Part shown: one piece after another, positions 11,361 through 23,005 of the stretch
How positions within the stretch are numbered: position 1 is the first letter of the stretch
Layout of the letters: each line of letters begins with the position of its first letter
Assembly (NCBI GenBank): GCA_030770425.1
Contig: JASJFT010000146.1
Span: 1-64,000 of the forward strand
Source: Darksidea phi
Taxonomy: Eukaryota; Ascomycota; Dothideomycetes; Pleosporales; Lentitheciaceae
Length of the DNA: 64,000 nt
Direction: 5' to 3'
Program-made: the position numbers and the translations under genes
The notes under the pieces: generated by a model
Database searches by the model: none
What the model was told of the DNA's origin: nothing
The model's input: the letters and a program-made list of their open reading frames with translations, nothing else

Positions 11361-11935
11361 CTACGGGTGACATAAGAAACCAGATCGTATGAATAGACAT
11401 GCTTCCGCTCCAGGACACCACCCAGTGTAAGAATGGTTACACAGCGGACTCCCATACAGTTTCGTTCCGTACCGGAATATGAATTTTACCTCTGGCCAAG
11501 ACAAATTAAGTTATTGAGAGGCATGGTAAACGACCACTCCATGCTGAAGGCCGTTTGCGTGAATGATGGCGCTGTCGCCGATGGGGTTAAACGCGTCACC
11601 GATTTCGTTGCAAGCGTGGTCGTAGATGTACGCGGAGCATGCTTGTTGGCTTTATCAGCAGTGCGCAGTGTCTTCTCTTACGTGGTGGCTAAGGTAAAGA
11701 GCAAGGAGAGGAATTGAGATGGAAGGCGGCCGGCGACTTACATGCAGTCTTACAGGTGAGAACTGCCTGGCATGACTCTGGACTCTGCCTGGTGTACAGA
11801 TTAGCAGCTATCAGTGAAACTGTACAAGTATTGTGAGAATGCTTACCTGATACAGACTGGCTGGTCTTTTCCGTACACCGGAGGAGATGCGCGTGCGAAG
11901 AAGAGCAGTGCAACCAATGAAAGAGCAAGAAACAT
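11361..11935 (-). pseudogene. Small secreted cysteine-rich protein, broken by one stop codon
   Basis: Three exons on the minus strand, 11935-11847, 11788-11742 and 11641-11361, total 417 nt in a consistent frame. Introns are 58 and 100 nt with GTAAGC and GTAAGT donors. Exon 1 encodes a clear signal peptide (MFLALSLVALLFFARA). Exon 2 has SPESCQAVL, and the second intron is in phase 1 exactly as in the intact relative at 10366. Exon 3 has IYDHAC, then GWCPGAEAC and the terminal GFLCHP plus stop. A single in-frame TAA at 11513-11511 interrupts exon 3 at a place where the intact relative is continuous. The simplest reading is a recent nonsense mutation; CAA to TAA would fit a RIP-type change, but this is inference. 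An unusual extra intron cannot be fully excluded. Confidence 0.7.
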
Positions 11936-11972
11936 GGGATTAGAGAGTCGTTATTAGGCGGGCATGAGGCCT

Positions 11973-12548
11973 TTATGTTTTCAATTGCCTTGACTGTCCA
12001 CGTACCTGTAGCGACGAATGCTGCCGCCACGCTATCTTCCAACATCTTTTTAGCCGTCTGAGCCATACTCGGTCCTTCCGTATTCCGTCAGGGTACCACT
12101 TCCTCCATTTATCCTCCAAGATAGTTTTCGTAAGTGATTCTGCCGCCTGGGACAAACTTGTTACGCAACAGTAGTACACGAACAAGGTCATCCGGCCATT
12201 GGAGTACACCATCACCCCATATTCGTATACACAGTAAACAATCTCTTCTTCTTCACCAGCTCGAGGACTAAACTCTATGAAACAACCACACCCGCTTCAA
12301 GAAACACCGAAACAACCAAACTCTACGCTCACACTCTCATCAGTAGCAAGCACAGTATCTTCTCCCGTACCCGCGTTGTAGAAGCCCAGCCAGTCAAAGC
12401 TTTCAATATATCTGTCCTTGGCGCTGTTACCTCTCCTCACCACCATGTCTCCACTCGACGCCCCGGGAGCGGAGTCCAAAATAGCTTTATAGTTAAAATA
12501 CCCCAACCACCAACCAATCTGCATCCGCAAGGCCCAGAATCGTGTCAA
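11973..12548 (-). pseudogene. Unrecognised protein-like ORF, interrupted
   Basis: From 12548 down to about 12060 one minus-strand frame has convincing protein composition (for example KDRYIESFDWLGFYNAGTG and YYCCVTSLSQAAESLTKTI), but it is cut by a TGA at 12299-12297. Near 12050 coding appearance seems to pass to another frame (KKMLEDSVAAAFVATG) at an A run, which suggests a frameshift. No intron with ordinary length and signals removes the TGA. I do not recognise the family. Its upstream end overlaps the remnant at 12519. It may be a decayed gene between two small secreted-protein copies. Confidence 0.3.
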
Positions 12549-12917
12549 GCGGCCCTCAAATGCAACGAGGATGGTGCGCTTCCCATCCTATCTCACACTC
12601 CTGAACATACTCCAACTAACCAACCCAGAATGCACAGCCTTGATCTACGACCACACCTACGCACTTATCCCCTCCCACCGCGGCCCTCGCAAAAAAGCAT
12701 TTATTTCTAGCCCTAGCATCTCCTACTGACTCGTAGGGCATAAGATGAACATTGGGTACATCAGTTGGAGTGGACGTGGGTGAAGTTTGAGTTTTGGTAC
12801 GTGGGAATGGGTTTTGGGACTGGGAAGTCAAGGATTTACGTAGGGTGGTGTCCGGACGGGATGAACTGTTTGTTCTTGAGGGTAGGGTTTTGGTGTCATC
12901 TGCCCCCGTCGTTTTAG
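12519..12917 (+). pseudogene. Small secreted protein relative, 5'-truncated and frameshifted
   Basis: The frame reading HPQGPESCQAALKC ends at a GT donor after 12573. The next segment starts at 12629 after CCCAG with ECTALIYDH. These match the blocks flanking the phase-1 intron of the gene at 10366, and the phase is the same. Further on, VKFEFWYVG, FGTGKS, GWCPDGMNC and GFWCHLP match the rest of the family, with a stop at 12915-12917. Between about 12690 and 12745 the frame is broken by a TGA and at least one shift. No signal-peptide exon is seen upstream; the sequence there reads as part of the opposite-strand ORF. It is a dead, 5'-truncated copy. Confidence 0.65.
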
Positions 12918-13065
12918 ATCAGTTGAGTTAGTTCGCGAGGCACCAGAGCAGAGCAACGTCACTTCATAGCGTCCATTCTATCAACCTAAACAACACCAGA
13001 GGTCTCTGAAAAATCCTTACAGTCTTCAATTAAATATATTACCCTACTTTCATCAATTTTCCTTT

Positions 13066-15272
13066 TTATCCCCAATACCTGCAACCTCTTTTATGATACC
13101 GTCCCCCCTTCCTATCAATTCTCGCAAAAGCAGCTCCACACTCCCAACAAAACTCAAAACGACACTTCCAACAAGTCATATGATCACATCCCTCATTCTT
13201 TTGTATCCACCAACCACACATGGCGTTCGGACATCTTTTACTAGTCTCCTGAACCGTGCGCTGGCCTTCCTTCTCCGCAAGCGCCTTCTCAGATGAAGAA
13301 GTTGGGGCGAGCGAGACCTTGGCATCGAATTGGGCGCAGGTAAGGCCGGCGTGATAAGGCACGGTAGGATGACTGAGGCAGTATATGTGCCCACAGGATG
13401 AGCATGTGAAAACCGGGTTTGTGGAGAGAGGAGCTGTGTGGATCTGGCCAGATGTGCAGGCAGGTGACTGACACCAGTGGAAATCCGGTAGTGAAGAAAG
13501 CGCAGTGCGTGTCGCTAATTCATCATACCTAAAGCAATCCTATCAACTCATGTTCCTACCCTTGGTGTGGATCAACGTACTGAAACCAGCACTCACCGCA
13601 CAAAAGCAGCTCCTCCCACAAAAGCCCTCACATCATCGTAGCTCATCGCTTCGCCGCATTCAGGGCAAGTACATCGATTCCAACCCCTCGTTTCAACACA
13701 GGTCTCTACCCACTGCTGAATGCACTCTTTACACGTCCGCGTTGTATGAGTACATTTACTTGTGATACGGCGAAGAGGAAAGGTAGCCGGGTGTTCTGTT
13801 TCCTTGCAGATGGTGCAGGTGACGAGGGATGAGCGCGGCTTAGAGAGGTATTCTTTTTGTGCTGCTAGTGTAGGTTGGTTTGATCCACCAAGCGGTGGTG
13901 TTGGAATAGATGATGGGAAGGATCTTGGGATGGATGTAGGAGTTGGTTTTGAGCTTGTAGCGAAGGGTTGTTGCCCTTGTGGTGGCGACGACGGCGGTGT
14001 GAGTAGCGACAAGTTTTCCAGCTTAGGTAGCTTGGGGAGAGCCTTCATCCCCGGATCCGGTGTCGGTGTCGACGTTCCTCTTTCGACTTCCATATCGCCT
14101 TCCACTGGACTCCTCAAGATGTCATACCCCAGCCTATACATCTTTGGCACATACCCCACTTCATCTTCCCACCTCTGTAGATTGTCCTCTGTCAAATCAC
14201 TCTTCCCTTTCTTCTTCCCGTCTCCCTTTTCTCCACCAAGATTCTCCTCCTCCGTCTTTGAAGATCGTCGTTTCGCGAAGTTTATGAGGGAGGTCGGAAG
14301 GGAAGACCATCTTGCCTTCTTCGGCCTTAGTCGTGCATTCTTAAGCTGCTCGCCTGTCTGCGCCTTCTTGAGATGTTCTTCGACCTGCGCCCTTGCTGCG
14401 ACAATACCATCAAATATATTTCGTTCAGGGTTTGCAACAGGCGAAGCGGGCGTGGGTGGCTCATTCTGATAGCGCAAATATAATGGATCCCTTTCCATCT
14501 CTTCACCAGGAACGGGTTTTGGCGCGATAGGGCGCGAAAAATTGGGGTAGCTATTGGCTCTCAACCCCCGTGATCTCGAGGAGGCTATTCTGTTGTGGCG
14601 GCGGTTGTGAATTTGGAGGTTGGAAGAGGCGAACGAGAGGGGGCGGGGACGGGAGCTACCTAGTTGAAGAGGTGGTGGGAGGTCTATTAGTCGGGCGAGT
14701 TCGGCGTCTACGTCGCTGGGAGAGAGGGGAGAGAATTGGGATGGCGATTGCTGTAATGTAGCTTCGATCTGCGGTGTAGATGAACAAGGCGGTGTTTCTA
14801 ATGGCTCCGGTTCCCGCTCGAGTGCAATGTCGATCCAGCCACGCGTCGTAGATTGCGGTTCCCTCTGCTGACTTCGCTCTGAGTATAACGTCCGCTCACC
14901 CTCCTCGTCTCTCCCTATCAACACCCTGACATCCCTCTCCGCATTGGCCAGCATTTCCTCCACACTCGACTGGTATCCTTCCCCACCACTGACACTCGCC
15001 CTCCAACTCCTTCTATCTCTCGGGAGATCGGTGACCAAGCCTAGCGTTCTTTTCGCCTTTGTTGCATCTCGCAATGGCCGTATCTCCAATGTCGCGCTCC
15101 TAGGTCTTTGGAATTCTGTCACAAGGCCGAGCATCTTTCGTGCTTTTTTCGAGTCACTCGATGGTGGGGCTTGCGGCTGTGGGTAGATGAAGGGCCCTTG
15201 TATGCAGTCGTCTCTTAGTGGATCATCGTGCTGAACGTGGCTCCTTGCGACAGTTGCCATTTTGTCTGTCAA
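13066..15272 (-). CDS. RBR (RING-IBR-RING) E3 ubiquitin ligase
   Basis: Exons 15272-13597 and 13528-13066 (68-nt intron; the junction codon is an Arg followed by YDELATRTAL) give 712 residues. Residues 1 to about 480 are Ser/Pro/Arg-rich and probably disordered. RING1 runs from about 486 (CTICKETEH) through CPECGEAMSYDDV. The IBR carries FHWCQSPAC and CSSCGHIYC. RING2 has CPNAMCGWWIQKNEGCDHM followed by CWKCRFEFCWEC. By comparison with HHARI and Parkin, the Cys of EGCDHM (about residue 673) is the catalytic thioester cysteine. RBR ligases take ubiquitin from an E2 onto this cysteine and then pass it to the substrate. The three-part order and the metal ligands are complete. Substrate and partners are unknown. 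The first ATG lies 15 nt upstream of a second Met and either may be used. Confidence 0.88.
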
Positions 15273-16492
15273 TTACTCCCTTTTCCCGCACAGATTATTA
15301 GAAAATTAGAAGTTAAGGAAACAGAAAAGGAAAAGGCGAGAAGTGGCGATGCGAAGGGGGAATGAAATGACGTGGGACAAGCAGCAGATCAATAGATTAT
15401 ACAGCATACGACCCATGCACTCCGCATACGACGATACCGATAAACGCACGCGCAAAACCCGAAGCTCGCAGCCCAGGACTCCACAACGGCAAAAGGACAA
15501 ACCGATCAGAATCACATCCGGGCGTTTCAGAAGCATGCGCCTGCCTTACACGACCTCCTATTTGTTATGCGCCTCGATAATTCGTCTGCCGGGGGGCGTA
15601 ATACGAGGCTTAGATGCTGGGTTTGGAGGACTCGCCATTAGCGCAGCCCCGCACCGAAGAGCTGAGCACCTAAAATAGCACAGCCGCATAATCGCCGTTG
15701 CTTCGCCATCGACTTGCCGGAAATGGTATCATCGCAGCTATTTGTCTTACATCAGTCACGCTACAGAGGGTTACACGCCTGTGCGTGTTAACCCCAAGGG
15801 TGCTAATGCGCACCCGGTGGAGAGATCGCGATGCTACTCTAAGGAAGACTATGTGCCGAGCCGCCATTAGATTCCTGAGGGATTATTGCCTATTCCGCGC
15901 AAAGTCACTGTGGATATAGAACATGGCGTCGGAGACAAGCACGCTTGAATGCTCACGACAAGTGGCTAGGACGCGCACGGCGTGGAGTTCGGGTTTGAAG
16001 CGCTTTGCACCACACTCAGCCAAAAGTAGGCCCCGGCAAGGACTTACCGCTATTTTCGACTATAGGAGACTGACTAAGAGAATAGGCGAGACAACTTCAC
16101 ATGTCCTAAATGAGATCAGCGGCCAGTGAGGTGATTACAGAACTGTGTTTTTACCATACTAAGGTATCCTCCAACCACGTCCTATCCATTCGGAATCGAA
16201 GGTAGAATATGCGCACCTAGACTCCGATGTAAATCCCAAGTGGCTATTACTCCAACCCATGCGATGGTGATGTACAGAAATGGGCCCGCAGCCTGTCTTT
16301 CGAGCAAGGTGAGAGCGCTTACCAAAAGCTCAACCACAAATTCCCTCCCGCAACACCACGTCTCCATCCTCCGAAAACAACGCAAAAGGTGGGGGCAGCC
16401 CAGGAAAGTGACAGGGAAGAGGAAAGGCGGGGGCAGCCCACCAAAGCGACAGCGAGGGGAAAAGGTGCCGGGTGTCTTACCATGCTCTTCAT
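15273..16492. other. Intergenic between RBR ligase and SF3B1
   Basis: Contains the promoter of the RBR gene on the left and the 3' flank of SF3B1 on the right. No frame has recognisable motifs. A short tandem duplication lies at 16386-16461. Confidence 0.5.
16386..16461. repeat. 38-bp imperfect tandem duplication
   Basis: The G-rich word GGTGGGGGCAGCCCA at 16388 recurs as GGCGGGGGCAGCCCA at 16426, each followed by an AAAG.GACAG segment. The duplication is about 30-100 bp beyond the SF3B1 stop codon and so may sit in its 3' UTR. Confidence 0.6.
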
Positions 16493-19400
16493 TCAAATGA
16501 AGATCTCCAGCTCGTGCCTCCTCAAGTTCTCGTCGTCGAATTCCGGGTATGCAGGGACCATCGCATCAGCAGACTGCACATACGCATCATTGTAGATGCG
16601 CCAGTACGGCGTCCGAACTTTACGAGCAGGGTGGAAGAGACCAGCCCAGACATAATTCATCACGAGCGGGGTGCCGACCGCGTTCCGGATGCCTTCGATA
16701 GCTTCGATAATTCTGTCTATAACGTGCGGGCTCGTTTCAAATAAATTCGGCCAGAGCAGATTGAGGAGATGCATCATCGCATCTTCGCAGTCGAGACCAG
16801 CACAGCCGAGCGCGACGTGCTTAACAACGGAGGCAGCGGTCTGGCGATGCACCTGGTCTCGGTCGATAAGGGCGTCCTCCAAAAGCGGCGTAATAGCGTA
16901 GACATAGTCTTTCGCCATCTCGCCAATATATTCGAACATGAACGAGAGCGCCTTAAGTACACCGTTCTGGACGTTGAGCTCGGGCACGCGATACTCGTTC
17001 ATGAGAGCGGGAAGCACGGTGAAGGGTGCGCAAGTCTCGGCAACGATACCGATAGCGACAGCGGTACAGACACGAGATTGACGCTCCTGCACACGAAGGT
17101 TACCAAGAAGAGTAGCCAACACATCCTGCGGACCGATAGCCTTAGCAATGTAGCCGAAAGTATTATTAGCCGCTCGCCGAATGCCCTTCTTGTGGGCTTT
17201 CAACATATCGAGCAACTCGAAGCAGATGCGCATCCATTCTCGCGGGTTAACGTAATTGGCTCCCCTGTCTGCGATACGGCCTACGAGGTCGATAGTATTT
17301 TCTTGTACCTTCTCGTGTCGATTGCGAAGAATAGGTGTGAGACGTGGCAACAGGTCCTTGATAGGAGGCTGCATGGCGGCAAGACCGACCACCGTAACGA
17401 TGGCTCGAAGAGCACCCAAGATAGAACCTAGGACCTCAGGATACTCTTCACCAAGGTATTCATATAGCGCCTGAGCAAGCTTGATCAGCTGCGGATCCTC
17501 ATCACACTTCTGCATGACGAAAGTGATGCGTGAGATTAAATCAGCGGCTTGTTGACGCACGGTAGCAGACTTGTTGTTCAAGCGAGCGAGAACTGTGGCG
17601 ACAATCTGTGGTAGATACGTCTTGGTTCGTTCACCGAGGGCGTTCACAACCGTGGCGAACCCATCAATGACGATAGGGTCTTCGACGGTCTGGTCCTGGA
17701 AAGCTACAAGGATACCATCAATGAGCTGCTCCTCCAAACGCTGATCAACGTCATGGGCTCCGAGCGTGCTGATGACTTTGTCAATGGTTTCTACTGTCAT
17801 CTTGCGATAGGCCTCGTTTTCGTCCTTCATATTGGTAACAATCCGGCCAACGATTTCGGAAACACCGGCCTTTTGGGCTAAATCGACGGTAGTATCGACA
17901 ACTTGTCGATAGTTGCGCTTATCCAAGGCCATTCGACGGACCCAGAAGTGCTTGAAGAACTCAGGAAGAACACTGTCTTTCAGGTAGACGGGGGTGACAC
18001 CTGCGGTGCCGGCGCACTGGGAAACGACCTTGAGAACGACCTTCTTCATCTCTTCATCTGGGGACTGAAACTCGCGAATGACGATTTCCATGATCTGGCT
18101 GGTATAGTAGTTCGAGTACTCTTCGTCCATAAGCGGGATGACATAACCAACAGCCTTCAAAAAGGACGCTAAAGCTTTGCCACGCTGTCGTCGAGCTCCA
18201 GTCCAAAGCGGGTTGAGAATATCGTCGAAAGACTCTATTCCGTACGGAGAAGCAGCTTCGGCGAGGGCGGCCAGTGCGAGTGCAGTGACCATGCGCACCT
18301 TTGGCTGCTCATCATTGAGGTTCTCGCCGATACACTCCACAAGACCCTTCAAGTGCGGCAGGATAGCGCAACCCATGAGAATAGGAATTTGCTGTACAAT
18401 CTTGACGCCAGTGTGACGGGCGTGCCATGACTTCTTGCTCCTACATACAGCTCGAAGGAAAGGGAGTAGAGCTGGTATACCGAGCGCCGACGCAACCACA
18501 GCGAAGGCTCGGGCTGTGGTGTTTCGTACGTATTCGTCCTGGTGATCGAGATCCGGACGCATCGTACTAATCATGTGGGCGAGGCCGGCGGCTTTAGCAA
18601 GGTTAGAAATGATCTCGCGGCCTTCTACACGAGCGTAGTAGTCCTGGTCGATCAAAAGAGGCTCGATGACAACCAGTATCTTATGGACATATGGTCGGAC
18701 GAGGTCGTCAAGCTTGTACAGGACGCGATCGATGACCTTGACGAGCAAGTGACGCTCTTGATCCTCAAGGGTACGCTCCATCAACAAGGGAAGGATCTGG
18801 TTGAAAAGGGCACTAGGGCCAAGCTGGCGAGCATTGTCGGTGAGTTGTCGCAGCGCCGTTTTTCGCATAGGCGGTGTACCATTCTTGACTTTCAAAAGTA
18901 ATCGCATGATCTTCCGCTCCTTGAGCTCCTCGACGCTCATGTCGTTCTCGTCGGCACCATCTGTAAGCTTCCCGAAGTATTTCATGTCTTCATTCTTGAA
19001 GAACTGTAGATCGCCAACACCGGGGATCTCGGTCGGCAGCTGCCTGCCCATCATTGCTAGGCTATTGTCTTGTTCAGGCACCAGATAGCCCTGATATCCG
19101 GTAGGAAGTGCAGGTATCCCGACCGGTCGGCTCACTGGTTCATAGCCCGGTGGTGGTTCGAGGATCTTGTAGCCCTTAGACGGGAGCATTAGATCAAGTT
19201 GTTCGTCTGACAGAGGGGCATTGCGGGCGGAGATGTCGGTGCCAAAGGCAAAGGTAGTGGGCGCGGGGGTACGGTCACCTTTTGCGACGGGTGCGGGTGT
19301 CGCACTAGAGGACGGGAGAGCAGTGGTGTCCCAGCGCGACTTTGCGGGCTCTGCGGCGGCGGGCTCTACGACAACGAGCTCCGCAGACGCAGGTCCTTCG

Positions 19401-20098
19401 GGTTTCTCTTCGGATTCTAGAAGCCACCGAGACTTCTTCTGCTTCTTAGAAGGCTCCGCCTCTGCCTCCTCGATCTTTGCGAGCTTCGCATCGCCATCGC
19501 TATCCGCACCCTCATCCCAGCGACGTCGTTTGCGCCTGTTCTCTAGGCGTGGCGTCTTGTTACCGGCAACTTGAGACGCATCGCCATCGTTATCCTTGAG
19601 TGTAGGTTTGTGATCGAGGACCTCGTCTCCATTCTTCTCCCTCTCCTCTATGAGGCGATTGACGCGAGTTTCCTCTCGCTCTAGATCGCGCTGCTTCATA
19701 ACCTCCTTGTACGACTGGCCATCGGTGCGGTCGGGCGATATGTTGCGGTCAAATCGTCGCCGCTGGTAATCCGTCTCGCGGTATTGAATCTGAGCCTGCT
19801 GCTCGCGACTCTGCAACATGTCGTCCTCGGCGGTATCACCACGCGCGAACTCGTTCAGCACATCATTCGATGCCGTATACTGTCCGACTAGTCGCCGTCC
19901 GTTAATCTCGCCGACATCTTCGATTTCGTCATCTTCGTTGACGGCGATGGACATGTTGTAGCCAGCATACTTGTCGACTCCATTGCTGCCGTCATACAGA
20001 TCCTTGTCGAAAGCCTCCGAGAGCGACTGCTTGCTAGACGTGTTTTCTCCGGCAGAACCATTGGCCGCTGGCTTCTTTCCTGCGCGCGGGCCGGCCAT
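16493..20098 (-). CDS. SF3B1: Splicing factor 3B subunit 1 (Hsh155/Prp10)
   Basis: An uninterrupted frame of 1,201 residues. SF3B1 is the HEAT-repeat scaffold of the U2 snRNP SF3b complex; it clamps the branch-site/U2 duplex in the nucleus. The N-terminal third is charged and disordered, with RWD/RW motifs (RRRWDE, KSRW, KSRWDT) like those that bind UHM domains. From about residue 400 the HEAT repeats are almost identical to the human protein, for example [30 protein letters not shown] and [19 protein letters not shown]. The lysines equivalent to human K666 (in HTGVKIVQQ) and K700 (in DEQPKVR) fall at about 566 and 600, with the same spacing of 34. It is shorter than the 1,304-residue human protein, mainly at the N-terminus. 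It has no introns. It diverges from SDC1 across about 600 bp. Confidence 0.97.
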   Translation of the reverse strand: MAGPRAGKKPAANGSAGENTSSKQSLSEAFDKDLYDGSNGVDKYAGYNMSIAVNEDDEIEDVGEINGRRLVGQYTASNDVLNEFARGDTAEDDMLQSREQQAQIQYRETDYQRRRFDRNISPDRTDGQSYKEVMKQRDLEREETRVNRLIEEREKNGDEVLDHKPTLKDNDGDASQVAGNKTPRLENRRKRRRWDEGADSDGDAKLAKIEEAEAEPSKKQKKSRWLLESEEKPEGPASAELVVVEPAAAEPAKSRWDTTALPSSSATPAPVAKGDRTPAPTTFAFGTDISARNAPLSDEQLDLMLPSKGYKILEPPPGYEPVSRPVGIPALPTGYQGYLVPEQDNSLAMMGRQLPTEIPGVGDLQFFKNEDMKYFGKLTDGADENDMSVEELKERKIMRLLLKVKNGTPPMRKTALRQLTDNARQLGPSALFNQILPLLMERTLEDQERHLLVKVIDRVLYKLDDLVRPYVHKILVVIEPLLIDQDYYARVEGREIISNLAKAAGLAHMISTMRPDLDHQDEYVRNTTARAFAVVASALGIPALLPFLRAVCRSKKSWHARHTGVKIVQQIPILMGCAILPHLKGLVECIGENLNDEQPKVRMVTALALAALAEAASPYGIESFDDILNPLWTGARRQRGKALASFLKAVGYVIPLMDEEYSNYYTSQIMEIVIREFQSPDEEMKKVVLKVVSQCAGTAGVTPVYLKDSVLPEFFKHFWVRRMALDKRNYRQVVDTTVDLAQKAGVSEIVGRIVTNMKDENEAYRKMTVETIDKVISTLGAHDVDQRLEEQLIDGILVAFQDQTVEDPIVIDGFATVVNALGERTKTYLPQIVATVLARLNNKSATVRQQAADLISRITFVMQKCDEDPQLIKLAQALYEYLGEEYPEVLGSILGALRAIVTVVGLAAMQPPIKDLLPRLTPILRNRHEKVQENTIDLVGRIADRGANYVNPREWMRICFELLDMLKAHKKGIRRAANNTFGYIAKAIGPQDVLATLLGNLRVQERQSRVCTAVAIGIVAETCAPFTVLPALMNEYRVPELNVQNGVLKALSFMFEYIGEMAKDYVYAITPLLEDALIDRDQVHRQTAASVVKHVALGCAGLDCEDAMMHLLNLLWPNLFETSPHVIDRIIEAIEGIRNAVGTPLVMNYVWAGLFHPARKVRTPYWRIYNDAYVQSADAMVPAYPEFDDENLRRHELEIFI

Positions 20099-20703
20099 TT
20101 TTCTGCAGGTGTGGCGATGGGTGTGCGGTTGTTAGCTGGCGTCGAGGCGAGGGGAGTCGAGGGGATGAGTAAAGTCTGAGACGGAGGCGCGCCAGTGCAC
20201 AGACCGGATACGATATACGGAACATTATTGATCCGATATCGTCACTAATGCCGGAGAAGAAGCAAGACAGTAGAGAAATGTAAATTAGCTCGAAAATCAT
20301 CTGTCACATCACTTCTGAGGATCCCAAGTACTCATTAAGTACTTTCGCAATCCGGCTTATTGCGTAGGGTTTACGGCGGTGGCATGGAGAAACCAAGGAG
20401 GAATTATCCATATATTAGATAGATCGCATTAAAGATACAATTTGAAGATCTAGTCAACCGCAATTTTCCTGCTCTGCCGTGATCATGTATAGGTATCATC
20501 GTGGGAAGGCACATGCACCCGGGAACACCTAGCAATCTCCGGCCAATCGCCGAACATCAAAGCGAAGCTCGAAGGCACGAACTTTCTTCCCACCTCACCT
20601 TTCCACATAACGCCACGATCATACAACGGATTTACGCGCCCTTTCTCGTGCCCTTTCTCGCGCCCTTGCCCCTCGGTGTCAAAATTCTCGCAAAGAACGC
20701 GCA
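20099..20703. other. Divergent promoter region, SF3B1 and SDC1
   Basis: A 605-bp gap between two genes pointing away from each other. No frame with recognisable motifs is present. It must hold both promoters; no single element could be assigned. Confidence 0.55.
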
Positions 20704-21210
20704 ATGGCCGATGCGACGCCTATCCCCGCGGCTCAAACCATCGAACCGGAGCTCACGTCCATACCAAACGGCACTACAGCAACAAGCACAGACGTAGAAA
20801 TGACCGATTCGCAACCTATAAAGACCGAAGTAAGCTGCGCTCTCCCTTAGACTCCTATATAATTCCTCACGATCGTCTAGCCAACACCGCAGCCCGCGCC
20901 GCCTACACCGGTCGCCGTACCCACACCAACGCGCAACTCCCCTCACCCCAGCAGCGGTCCACAGCAAGCACCCACACATGCGAATCCGCACGGCAGCCCG
21001 ACCAGGGTGTATCTGAATCAGAATGTTACACCGCATTTGCTGGAGGCGATGAAGCATCTTGCGACGGCTGAGTAAGTGGTTCTCATGCCCATGATTGTAG
21101 AAGCAGATCAGACATGTTTAAGATTGAGGCTAATGAAGGGCAGGCCGGAGAAACCGTTGAAATGGTTGAGCGAATTTCTGGCGCGGAAGAGCGCGGAGAT
21201 TGAAGGATGA
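20704..21210 (+). CDS. SDC1: COMPASS complex subunit Sdc1 (Dpy-30 family)
   Basis: Three exons, 20704-20829, 20881-21071 and 21144-21210, give 127 residues. Introns are 51 and 72 nt, and no single frame shows the gene. The C-terminal 45 residues form the Dpy-30 motif: YLNQNVTPHLLEAMKHLA, then EPEKPLKWLSEFLARKSAE, split by the second intron within the conserved Glu-Pro. Dpy-30 modules dimerise as a four-helix bundle and bind Bre2/Ash2L within the Set1 COMPASS histone H3K4 methyltransferase. The N-terminal 80 residues are Pro/Thr-rich and disordered, as is usual for the fungal protein. The start lies just before an acidic segment. Exon frames join without a break. Confidence 0.88.
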
Positions 21211-21575
21211 CGGAGAATGGCAAAAATGCGAGAACAACATGGAATGATTAGGAGGTTAGTATGGGTGTATGATAAGGGTTGGAAGTAGGGCGAGGTTTTG
21301 GGTGTAGGGCCGGCGTTGAAAATGTTGCAAGGCGCCAAGGTTCGTCAAGGCATAAGAGATACCCTGATTTGGCGTCGTATATTTCACGTGCTCTAAAATA
21401 ACAGTTGCAGCATGCCAGCAGCACTAATTTCAACGCAAAATTCAGGTTTGATGCTTTTCATTCATTCGAGATTATGTCCGTCTCGAAGTGGTGATATAAC
21501 CCATAAAGCATCCATGCATTCATGAACTCCAATCGATTTGTTTCTTGCCACTGCCACACAGCAATCCATAATTCA
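21211..21575. other. Convergent 3' intergenic, SDC1 and RPS13
   Basis: A 365-bp gap into which both flanking genes are transcribed. No gene or clear terminator element is recognised. Confidence 0.5.
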
Positions 21576-22241
21576 TTATGCGACAAGGGTGGATGCGGTA
21601 GCGCTCTCGTACCTCCAGGTGGGAGGAAGGACACCGACGGTCTTGTAATAACGGGAGAGACGGTGGATACGGGACTCGATGAGAATGAGGCGGCTGTGGA
21701 TGTTAGCGCAAATCCCCAATGTGGTCTTCTCAATACGTACAACTTGCTGTCCTTATCCTTGCGGTTAGTTGACAAATGCTTGCGGACGGCAACAGCCTTC
21801 TTGATGAGCATGTAGAGGTCTTCGGGGATCTCAGGAGCGAGGCCTAATGGCTCTCTGTCAGCAATGAACCAACAGAGGCAGATTTATATAGCGCGACAGA
21901 TGGCCCGGGGGCAGAGCTGCTGTTGACATGCGCTTCAACTCGGACAGGCAATCATACCGTGCGACTTGAGGATGCGGAGGATCTTGTTTCCGGTCACGAC
22001 CTTGACCTGCGCGATACCGTGGGAATCACGGAGGATTTCACCAATCCTACAATCGTCAGTATCCCAATGCGACAGTCATCCAACTGTATCCTTACTGGGA
22101 GGGAGTGGCGCCCTTCTTCGCGAGCTTGCCAATCTGCTCGACGACCTGCTCGGGCGTGGTCTTGAGCCACGGAGGGGCGGTGCGCGAGTATGGGATGGCT
22201 GAGGCCGATATGCCCTTTCCGTTGCTGTGAAGACGGCCCAT
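21576..22241 (-). CDS. RPS13: 40S ribosomal protein S13 (uS15)
   Basis: Four exons on the minus strand: 22241-22096, 22046-21958, 21843-21741 and 21693-21576. They total 456 nt, or 151 residues, the normal eukaryotic length. The product begins [12 protein letters not shown] and continues through [46 protein letters not shown] and RKDKDSK to [12 protein letters not shown]. All introns are GT-AG (49, 114 and 47 nt), and every junction rejoins the family sequence exactly. uS15 binds 18S rRNA in the body of the small subunit. Several introns near the 5' end are usual for fungal ribosomal-protein genes. No anomaly is seen. Confidence 0.97.
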
Positions 22242-23005
22242 TCTGCTGGTTAGCGACGGCGGTGGTGGATGTCGAGGTCGGTTAGGGTTTGCAGTCGTGA
22301 GGTCGCGGTCGGCAGAGCTTCGCTGTGTGCGAAAATTCGCTTACAGCATGCACAGGCCAAGGCTTGGCAGACAAGCTCGATAAAATTTCGGACTTCACTT
22401 TCCTCACGTCACAGCTCGTCGCTCCTGAAAGGACGCAACCGACGAATGTCCTCAACTCTAGTAGTAGTGCTAATAGTCTAGTATAGGCTGCACCGTGTAT
22501 CGACTGATAATCCGTCTTCGCAGCGGCTCTTCCACTCAACCAATGGTACGTCTTAACTTCTCCATGGCTACTTGATGCAATGATGAATTTTCCAATTACT
22601 TTATTTTCTGGTACCTCTACTGCTAGCCATTTTTTGGCGATGATCTCAACGGACTTCTGAAACTCTGCTTAACCCTGGCCCTTCTGTCACTTGGAGTTGG
22701 TGAGCTTTTGCTGACCTGTCTCAGGTATGATGCAGACGTCTGCATACAAGAAGCTGCAAGCGCAATCAATTCAAATATCGCGCTCGTACTAATTTCGATA
22801 ATGTAGTTGAGGGAAGGAGCCTGGGACTCTAGTGGCGCCGACTGGAGCAGGTCAACTGCCCATTCGTAGAAAGTTCTGATCTTCCCGTCTCTACTCGAAT
22901 CAATCCTGCATTCTGAATCTTTGCTCCAATCGCGTTTTCTACTCTACACAACATACTACGTTGTGCAGTACATACACCTCTCGTATCCAGCTACACTTAC
23001 CCAAC
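22242..23005. other. Divergent promoter region, RPS13 and TOS1
   Basis: A 764-bp gap. No further gene is supported. It holds the promoters of the two flanking genes, which point away from each other. Confidence 0.5.

Noticed and set aside
13762..14469. Plus-strand frame of 235 codons
   Set aside because: It is the opposite strand of the RBR ligase coding sequence; its composition follows from that gene.
16769..17431. Plus-strand frame of 220 codons
   Set aside because: It lies antisense within SF3B1, whose protein is unmistakable.
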